Assembly (NCBI GenBank): GCA_964352225.1
Contig: CAYGRM010000076.1
Coordinates: 1-21,285 of the forward strand
Direction of reading: 5' to 3'
Length of the DNA stretch: 21,285 nt
Source of the DNA: CAJQQY01 sp964352225
Lineage (GTDB): Bacteria > Bacteroidota > Bacteroidia > Chitinophagales > Saprospiraceae
Part shown: one piece after another, positions 16,089-21,285 of the stretch
Layout: the number at the start of each line of letters is the position of its first letter
Numbering within the stretch: the first letter of the stretch is position 1
Program-made: the position numbers and the translations under genes
The notes under the pieces: generated by a model
The model's database searches: none
What the model was told of the DNA's origin: nothing
Seen by the model: only the letters and a program-made list of their open reading frames with translations

Positions 16089-17390
16089 ATGAAACTTAAA
16101 GGATTACGATGGTGGGTCATTGCTTTGATTGCTCTTGCCACAGTTATAAATTATATTGATCGTCAATCGATTGGTGTGCTTTGGCCAGATATTGCGGAAG
16201 ATTTATTTCCTGATAGTACTAATGATGAACGTAAAGGAATTTTTGCGACCATCTCAGTAATTTTTATGTTTTCTTATGCATTTGGTCAAGCTATTTTTGG
16301 AAAAATTCTTGACTGGGTAGGGACACGTCTGGGGTTTGCATTATCAATCGGAGTTTGGTCCATTGCAACTGCGCTTCATGCGCTTGCTCGGGGAGTATTA
16401 AGTTTTGGAATATTTCGTGCCATTCTAGGAGTAGCAGAAGCAGGTAACTGGCCAGGAGCAGCTAAAGCAAATGCAGAGTGGTTTCCTACTAAAGAGCGAG
16501 CATTTGCACAAGGTCTTTTTAATTCAGGAGCTGCTATTGGAGGAATTGTCTCCATTCCGATGATTGCATTTTTGACCGTTTACTTTAGCTGGCAAATGAT
16601 TTTTATTTTGGTTGGTCTAGTTGGATTACTATGGTTAATTCCTTGGATGATCTTGGTGAAAGCTCCACCAAAATCGCACCCATGGTTAACAGAAGAAGAA
16701 CGCCAGTACATCTTAACTGGTCAGCAAAATCAAGATATAGATGAAGACGGTACGCCAGATGAAGGATATAATCCAAGTACAGGAAAACTATTATCTCACA
16801 AACAAAGCTGGGGAGTAATTATCGCCTCTGCTGCTATCGATCCTATTTGGTGGTTGTTTGTCGTTTGGATTCCGATTTACCTAAATGAAGTATATAATAT
16901 GGATGTGAAAACGATAGGTATTTATGGATGGGTACCATATGTAGGAGCAATGTTAGGAGCGTGGTTCGGCGGATTATTTGCACAAAATCGTTTGCAAGCA
17001 GGTTGGAGTGTAGATAGGACAAGAAAGATGGTAATTACTATTGGCTGCTTAATTATGTTGCCTAGTTTATTGGCCATGGCAAATCCAGGAGGGCCAACAA
17101 CAGCTGTACTTATTATGGCAGTTATTTTGTTTGGATTCCAAACTGCCATTGGAAATGTACAAACTTTACCGAGTGATTTTTTCGGAGGGAAAACAGTTGG
17201 AACATTATCAGGAATTGCAGGAATGGCGGCTAAGTTAACAGCTGCAGCACTAATTTATCTAGTTCCTTGGCTTACCTCAGGCGGAAATTACACACCAGCT
17301 TTTGTAATAGGTGCGACTATGGCTTTGATTGCTCTAGCTAGTATTTGGGTGCTTTGTGGGAAAATCGAACCATTGAAACCTACTGATTAA
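16089..17390 (+). CDS. MFS hexuronate transporter, ACS family, ExuT-like
   Basis: A 433-residue inner-membrane carrier with about 12 transmembrane segments. It belongs to the anion:cation symporter group of the MFS that includes ExuT, GudP and GarP. Signatures are NYIDRQSIG (21-29) at the end of TM1, the motif-A-like loop GKILDWVGTRLG, and GVAEAGNWPGAAKANAEWFP with the following KERAFAQGLFNSGAA region, typical of hexuronate porters. Flanked by kdgF and two reductase genes, it most likely imports unsaturated uronate or DEH with protons. Precise substrate and ion are inferred. Confidence 0.9.
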   Translation: MKLKGLRWWVIALIALATVINYIDRQSIGVLWPDIAEDLFPDSTNDERKGIFATISVIFMFSYAFGQAIFGKILDWVGTRLGFALSIGVWSIATALHALARGVLSFGIFRAILGVAEAGNWPGAAKANAEWFPTKERAFAQGLFNSGAAIGGIVSIPMIAFLTVYFSWQMIFILVGLVGLLWLIPWMILVKAPPKSHPWLTEEERQYILTGQQNQDIDEDGTPDEGYNPSTGKLLSHKQSWGVIIASAAIDPIWWLFVVWIPIYLNEVYNMDVKTIGIYGWVPYVGAMLGAWFGGLFAQNRLQAGWSVDRTRKMVITIGCLIMLPSLLAMANPGGPTTAVLIMAVILFGFQTAIGNVQTLPSDFFGGKTVGTLSGIAGMAAKLTAAALIYLVPWLTSGGNYTPAFVIGATMALIALASIWVLCGKIEPLKPTD

Positions 17391-17470
17391 AATAAGGTTA
17401 AAAAAATAACAATTCATATACATTTTTGTAAATGAACTTATAACTTCTAAAAATTTAAAAAATAAAATTC

Positions 17471-18232
17471 ATGGAATCACAAGAAAAAGTAGCGATAATA
17501 ACTGGTGCCACAGGAGGTATTGGTTTTGCAGTAGCAAAAAGATTAGGTAAAGACGGATTTGCGGTAGTATTAAATGGTATCGATGATGAGGCAGGAGCTA
17601 AAAGAGTTAATGAACTTAGTGCAGAAGGGATCAAGGCTGAATATTACGGATTTGATGTTACCAAAGAAGATGCTGTAACTGAGAACATTACCAAAATTGG
17701 GGAGAAGTATGGAAGAATTGATGTGCTGGTAAATAATGCAGGAGGATTAGGTGGACGATCCAGATTTGAAGAAATGACCACAGAATTTTACAGATTTGTC
17801 ATGGCATTAAACTTGGATTCTGTATTTTTCGCATCAAGAGCGGCAATACCTTTTCTTAAGAAAGGAGAGCATCCGACCATCATTAACTATACCTCAAATG
17901 CAGGATGGAATGCAGGTGGACCTGGAGCTGGAATTTATGGAACATCTAAAGCGGCAGTTCATACCATTACCAGAGCATTAGCAAAAGATTTGGCGGAATA
18001 TGGGATTAGAGTAAATGCAGTTTCTCCCGGTACAATTGACACAGATTTTCACAAACAAATTAAATCAACGAAACCAGAAGTTTTTGCTTCTTGGGCGAAT
18101 AATATTATGCTAGGAAGATTAGGACAACCAGAAGATGTTGCTGGGGTGGTTTCTTTCTTAGCGAGTAAAGATGCCGCTTTCTTAACCGCAGAAACGATCC
18201 AAGTTGGAGGAGGTCAAGCCTTAGGAATCTAG
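17471..18232 (+). CDS. SDR oxidoreductase, probable DEH reductase (NADH-type signature)
   Basis: A 253-residue classical short-chain dehydrogenase. It has the nucleotide motif TGATGGIG (11-18), NNAG (88-91) and the catalytic set S142, Y156, K160 (YGTSK). In alginate pathways an SDR reduces 4-deoxy-L-erythro-5-hexoseulose uronate (DEH) to 2-keto-3-deoxygluconate (KDG). After the second beta-strand it reads NGIDDE, with acidic residues and no basic residue that would hold the NADP phosphate; this favours NADH. Position between the uronate transporter and a second SDR supports a DEH reductase role, but KduD-like oxidoreductase activity cannot be excluded. Confidence 0.85.
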   Translation: MESQEKVAIITGATGGIGFAVAKRLGKDGFAVVLNGIDDEAGAKRVNELSAEGIKAEYYGFDVTKEDAVTENITKIGEKYGRIDVLVNNAGGLGGRSRFEEMTTEFYRFVMALNLDSVFFASRAAIPFLKKGEHPTIINYTSNAGWNAGGPGAGIYGTSKAAVHTITRALAKDLAEYGIRVNAVSPGTIDTDFHKQIKSTKPEVFASWANNIMLGRLGQPEDVAGVVSFLASKDAAFLTAETIQVGGGQALGI

Positions 18233-18245
18233 CTAGTATTTTTAT

Positions 18246-18315
18246 TTTTCAACGCAAAGATGCAGAGACGCGGAGAATTTCCCAAAGGAAAATTTAGAAA
18301 GCTCAGCGTTGAAAA
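18246..18315. repeat. REP-like inverted repeat with degenerate direct repeats
   Basis: TTTTCAACGC (18246-18255) is perfectly inverted as GCGTTGAAAA (18306-18315), 50 bases apart. Inside the left part lie short degenerate repeats (CGCAAAGA, TGCAGAGA, CGCGGAGA). Sequences of the CGCAAAGACGC kind are familiar as dispersed intergenic repeats in Bacteroidota. It fills the 139-base gap between the two SDR genes, and its GC-richer composition stands out. Confidence 0.6.
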
Positions 18316-18371
18316 TATAGTGGAGCGAGCGCATATTGAATAAATTCTTAAAATCAAATAAAAAAAGAAGG

Positions 18372-19127
18372 ATGAGTAAATTTAAAGGAAAAGTAGCAGT
18401 AGTAACTGGAGGCGGTAGAGACATTGGTAGAGCAATATCTGTACAACTCGCAAAAGAAGGAGCAAGTGTAGTGGTGAATTATAATAGCTCTAGAAAAGGA
18501 GCCGCTGAAACAGTCAAAGAGATAGAATCTTTTGGAGGAAAAGCAATTGCAGTTAAAGCTGATGTATCAGACTTAAAAGCTATTAAAAGATTAAAGTCAA
18601 AAACAGTTAAAGCTTTTGGTAAAGAAGTTCACATTCTAGTCAATAATGCAGGAGGCCTTTTTGCTCGAAAAACATTACAAGAACTCGATGAGGATTTTTA
18701 TGATTTAGTGATGAATGTAAATTTCAAATCTACTGTTTTCGTCATGCAAGCATTTGAACCTTTAATGGGGGAAGGTACCGCAATCATCAACCTATCTTCT
18801 CTTGCTGCAAGAGATGGAGGAGGAGGTGGTTCTTCATTATATGCTTCTTCTAAAGGAGCTACCACAACTTTCACGAGAGCAATGGCAAAAGAGCTTGGCC
18901 CTAAAGGGATAAGAGTAAATGCGATTTGTCCAGGGATGATTGCTACGAAATTTCATGATGATTTTACCAAAGATGAAATACGAACAATCGTTGCTGGTAA
19001 AACTCCAGTAAGAAGGGAAGGTAGAGCTGATGAGGTTGCAGATTTAGTGGTTTATTTAGCTTCTGATAAAAGCTCATTTGTAACGGGAGCCAATTTTGAT
19101 ATTAACGGTGGATTAGCTTTCTCATAA
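18372..19127 (+). CDS. Second SDR oxidoreductase, probable DEH/KDG-pathway reductase (NADPH-type signature)
   Basis: A 251-residue short-chain dehydrogenase starting at ATG 18372, which has AAGAAGG just upstream; a TTG 36 bases earlier would only add a basic, unstructured tail. Motifs are TGGGRDIG (12-19, with Asp where many SDRs have Gly), NNAG (91-94), and S143, Y157, K161. The stretch after the second beta-strand is NYNSSRKGA, with Ser and Arg suited to the NADP phosphate. It could be a second DEH reductase with a different cofactor, as in the NADPH/NADH reductase pair of Sphingomonas A1, or a KduD-like enzyme. It is clearly diverged from the SDR upstream, so it is not a recent duplicate. 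Confidence 0.85.
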   Translation: MSKFKGKVAVVTGGGRDIGRAISVQLAKEGASVVVNYNSSRKGAAETVKEIESFGGKAIAVKADVSDLKAIKRLKSKTVKAFGKEVHILVNNAGGLFARKTLQELDEDFYDLVMNVNFKSTVFVMQAFEPLMGEGTAIINLSSLAARDGGGGGSSLYASSKGATTTFTRAMAKELGPKGIRVNAICPGMIATKFHDDFTKDEIRTIVAGKTPVRREGRADEVADLVVYLASDKSSFVTGANFDINGGLAFS

Positions 19128-19156
19128 GCTTGAATCTATAATTCATAATCAAATAA

Positions 19157-19179
19157 CCTGCCTGCCGATCAGGCAGGCA
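19157..19179. repeat. GC-rich REP-like hairpin
   Basis: TGCCTGCC (19159-19166) and GGCAGGCA (19172-19179) pair around GATCA; an alternative register pairs CCTGCCTG with CAGGCAGG around CCGAT. This compact GC-rich hairpin in an AT-rich gap resembles the CCTGCC...GGCAGG repeats dispersed in many Bacteroidota genomes. It ends 14 bases before the kdgK ATG, so it could affect ribosome access or upstream mRNA stability. Confidence 0.65.
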
Positions 19180-19193
19180 ATATACTTACAAAA

Positions 19194-20231
19194 ATGAAAA
19201 AAGTAGTCACTTTTGGAGAGATCATGCTTCGTCTGACTCCTCCTGGTTTAAAAAGATTTTCCCAAGCCAATTCTTTTGAAGCAATCTATGGCGGTGGTGA
19301 AAGCAATGTAGCAGTATCTCTAGCTAACTATGGAGTACCTGTTGATTTTGTAACTCGACTTCCTCAAAATGACATCGGGCAATGTGCCTTGATGGAAATG
19401 CGTAAACGAAATGTCGGAACAGATCATATCGTTTATGGAGGAGAACGACTAGGTATTTATTTTTTAGAAATAGGTGCCGTGAGTCGTGGAAGTAAAGTAG
19501 TTTATGATCGTGCACATTCAGGTATGGCATCTATTCAAGCAGGTATGGTTGATTGGGAAGAGGTGTTCAAAGATGCTGGTTGGTTTCATTGGACAGGGAT
19601 TACCCCAGCTATTTCGCAAGGTGCCGCTGATGCTTGTTTGGAAGCCATTCAGGTCGCTAATAAAATGGGTGTTACCGTTTCTACAGATTTGAACTATCGA
19701 AAAAATTTGTGGAAGTATGGAAAAGAACCTGGAGAAGTTATGCCTGCTTTGGTGGAAGGTTGTGATGTGATTTTGGGAAATGAAGAAGATGCAGAAAAGC
19801 ATTTTGGTTTACATCCTGAGGGTCTGGACGTTACTGCTGGTCACGAAGTAGATGCCAAATCTTACTTATCAGTTTTGCAACAACTAATGAAAATGTTTCC
19901 TCGGGCAAAGAAAGTCATTACGACTTTAAGAGGATCAATTAGTGCTTCACATAATACTTGGTCAGGTGTTTTATATGATGGCAAGACTTTGTTCGAAGCA
20001 CCAACTTATCAAATTACTCATATAGTGGACAGAGTAGGAGGAGGAGATAGTTTTATGGGTGGATTGATTTATGGTTTGTTACAATACCCTGATGATGACC
20101 AAAATGCATTAAATTTTGCCGTCGCTGCCTCCTGTTTAAAACATACTATTTACGGTGATGCCAATTTGGTTACCATAGAAGAAGTAGAGAAATTGATGAG
20201 CGGCGATGCAAGTGGCCGAGTGGCAAGATAA
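19194..20231 (+). CDS. kdgK: 2-keto-3-deoxygluconate kinase, PfkB family
   Basis: A 345-residue cytosolic ribokinase-family kinase that phosphorylates KDG to KDPG with ATP. The N-terminal VTFGEIMLRLTPPG (5-18) and GGGESNVAVSLANYG (33-47) are the usual PfkB sugar-binding elements of KDG kinases. The catalytic signature is DRVGGGDSFMGG (279-290), with D285 as the base. Substrate choice is supported by the neighbouring uronate pathway. The next enzyme, KDPG aldolase, is not encoded in the window. The PL7 gene begins 24 bases after the stop, so the two are probably co-transcribed. Confidence 0.93.
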   Translation: MKKVVTFGEIMLRLTPPGLKRFSQANSFEAIYGGGESNVAVSLANYGVPVDFVTRLPQNDIGQCALMEMRKRNVGTDHIVYGGERLGIYFLEIGAVSRGSKVVYDRAHSGMASIQAGMVDWEEVFKDAGWFHWTGITPAISQGAADACLEAIQVANKMGVTVSTDLNYRKNLWKYGKEPGEVMPALVEGCDVILGNEEDAEKHFGLHPEGLDVTAGHEVDAKSYLSVLQQLMKMFPRAKKVITTLRGSISASHNTWSGVLYDGKTLFEAPTYQITHIVDRVGGGDSFMGGLIYGLLQYPDDDQNALNFAVAASCLKHTIYGDANLVTIEEVEKLMSGDASGRVAR

Positions 20232-20255
20232 CCGTTAACAATAAAATTAAATTTT

Positions 20256-21119
20256 ATGAAATCCTTCCCGATCCTAATTGCTACCACTTGTTTATTTTTA
20301 CTAGTAAGTTGCAGTAGTTCTCAAAATGCCTCAAAAAAAGGTAAAGGAAAAATCGCAGAGATAGATTTAACCCATTGGAAAGTTACCATACCAACTCCTA
20401 GAGAAGATGGTAAAGCGATGGAAGTCAGTCCTCCTGAGATATTTAATTATCCTAGTATTAGTGCTTTAAAAGATTTTATGTATTCTGATTCATCAGATGG
20501 TTCAATTGTTTTTCACGCCTATCCGGGGTCAACTACATCGAATACAAAGTACTCTAGAACGGAGCTTCGAGAGCAAATGGATTCAGGGAGCAATTCGAGA
20601 AACTGGACTTTTAAAGAAGGTGGACGAATGAAAGTCAAAATGGCAATTGATCAGGTCTCTAAAGATAGCAATGGAAAAGAACATAAAATTATTATTGCGC
20701 AAATCCACGGAAGACTCACCGATGAGCAAAGGGACTTAATAGGTCAAAAAGATAACAATGCTCCTCCAATTCTTAAAGTATATTATGATAAAGGTAAAAT
20801 CAGAGTAAAAACTAAAATTTTGAAAAATAAGAATGCATCTGACCTCGAAATATTAGATAAGGATGCATGGGGTGATGATGATGGATATAACTTTGAAACA
20901 CCTGTGAGGAAAGGGGAAAAATTCACTCTGGAGGTCATTGCCTCGGATGGTCGTCTTGAAGTGATCTTAAATGGATGGCAAAAGACGGTATATAAAGGAG
21001 AAGATATGGAGCATTGGGGAGTTTTTGAAAATTACTTCAAAGTTGGAAATTATTTTCAGACCAGAGATAAAGGATCATTTAGTAAAGTGAAAATTTATGA
21101 ATTGGAAGTAAGCCACTAA
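20256..21119 (+). CDS. PL7 alginate lyase, single-domain, probably periplasmic lipoprotein
   Basis: A 287-residue paralog of the lyase at 11193-12119, sharing more than half of its residues by eye. Lipobox Cys19 is followed by Ser-Ser-Ser-Gln-Asn-Ala and then a Lys-rich segment, with no acidic surface-export signal, so a periplasmic face is likely. PL7 signatures are RTELREQ (R101), AQIH (Q149, H151) and YFKVGNY (260-266). It lacks the longer linker of its paralog. A division of labour is plausible: surface cutting by the first enzyme and shortening of imported oligosaccharides by this one. The stop codon TAA directly abuts a MITE-like element, which leaves the protein's C-terminus (LEVSH, matching LTVSH in the paralog) intact. 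Confidence 0.92.
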   Translation: MKSFPILIATTCLFLLVSCSSSQNASKKGKGKIAEIDLTHWKVTIPTPREDGKAMEVSPPEIFNYPSISALKDFMYSDSSDGSIVFHAYPGSTTSNTKYSRTELREQMDSGSNSRNWTFKEGGRMKVKMAIDQVSKDSNGKEHKIIIAQIHGRLTDEQRDLIGQKDNNAPPILKVYYDKGKIRVKTKILKNKNASDLEILDKDAWGDDDGYNFETPVRKGEKFTLEVIASDGRLEVILNGWQKTVYKGEDMEHWGVFENYFKVGNYFQTRDKGSFSKVKIYELEVSH

Positions 21120-21280
21120 GAGACTGTTTTGAAATGTGTGCTAAAATTTTTTATAGTGTATTTTTTTGCTAAATGAGGCTTTTTTGGAGGGGAATAGCCT
21201 TAGTTATTGCCCGAGAAAAAAACGAAATTTGGTGAAAAAAGACGCATAAAAAAATTAGCGACATAATTCAAAACAGTCTC
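21120..21280. mobile_element. MITE-like element with 14-bp terminal inverted repeats
   Basis: A 161-base non-coding element starting GAGACTGTTTTGAA and ending in its exact reverse complement (21267-21280). TAA stands directly outside both ends (21117-21119 and 21281-21283), consistent with a 3-bp target duplication of the TNA kind made by IS5-family elements of the IS1031 group, whose ends also begin with GAG. There is no transposase frame, so it would need a helper element. The left TAA is the stop codon of the PL7 gene. Assignment to IS5 is tentative. Confidence 0.75.
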
Positions 21281-21285
21281 TAAGT

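Noticed and set aside
17413..17436. Inverted repeat TTCATATAC/GTAAATGAA between the MFS and first SDR genes
   Set aside because: Nine-base AT-only-like arms with a mismatch and no T-run after it are weak evidence in such AT-rich sequence.
18336..18371. Upstream TTG start of the second SDR
   Set aside because: ATG 18372 has a better ribosome-binding sequence and gives the standard SDR N-terminus with TGGGRDIG at residue 12.
1..21285. CRISPR array, tRNA or rRNA genes, prophage or defence genes
   Set aside because: No regularly spaced repeats, no cloverleaf or rRNA-like sequence, and no proteins of those classes were seen.

Overview
The window comes from a marine-type member of the Bacteroidota. 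It is AT-rich, carries a SusC/SusD pair and lipobox lipoproteins, has one promoter of the Bacteroidota TTTG / TAnnTTTG type, and shows few strong Shine-Dalgarno sequences. The genus cannot be fixed from the sequence; a marine Flavobacteriia, Cytophagia or Saprospiria lineage would fit.

Layout. Positions 55-2397 hold flanking genes that do not obviously belong to the main system: a 6-phosphofructokinase on the minus strand, a small lipoprotein of unknown function, and a short leucine-rich-repeat protein with a TTG start. Positions 2398-3283 have no convincing gene but contain a 32-bp near-perfect palindrome. From 3284 to 21119 every gene is on the plus strand and together they form an alginate polysaccharide utilization locus (PUL). 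The order is: a GntR/FCD repressor like AusR (3376-4083), SusC-like transporter, SusD-like lipoprotein, PKD-repeat surface lipoprotein, PL7 alginate lyase, an Nramp-related carrier lacking the canonical metal-binding motifs, a lipoprotein with two PL7 domains in tandem, KdgF cupin, ACS-family hexuronate MFS transporter, two SDR oxidoreductases, KDG kinase, and a second single-domain PL7 lyase. A MITE-like element (21120-21280) abuts the last stop codon.

How the parts fit. Surface lyases cut alginate, the SusCD pair and PKD lipoprotein capture and import oligosaccharides, and a periplasmic lyase may finish depolymerisation. KdgF opens the unsaturated uronate to DEH, the MFS carrier imports the monomer, an SDR reduces DEH to KDG, and KdgK makes KDPG. 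KDPG aldolase (KdgA/Eda) and exolyases of families PL6, PL15 or PL17 are not in the window. Inverted repeats with TTGGT/ACCAA half-sites lie at the regulator promoter (two copies) and before susC (one copy). This fits an autoregulated repressor that controls the PUL, although the half-site spacing differs between the two places.

Most unusual items: the motif-less Nramp carrier inside an alginate operon with a structured leader before it; the PL7-PL7 tandem enzyme; a 69-nt hairpin with a GAGA loop between the PKD lipoprotein and the first PL7 gene; the MITE whose apparent TAA target duplication coincides with a stop codon; and REP-like hairpins in two of the gaps of the catabolic gene block.
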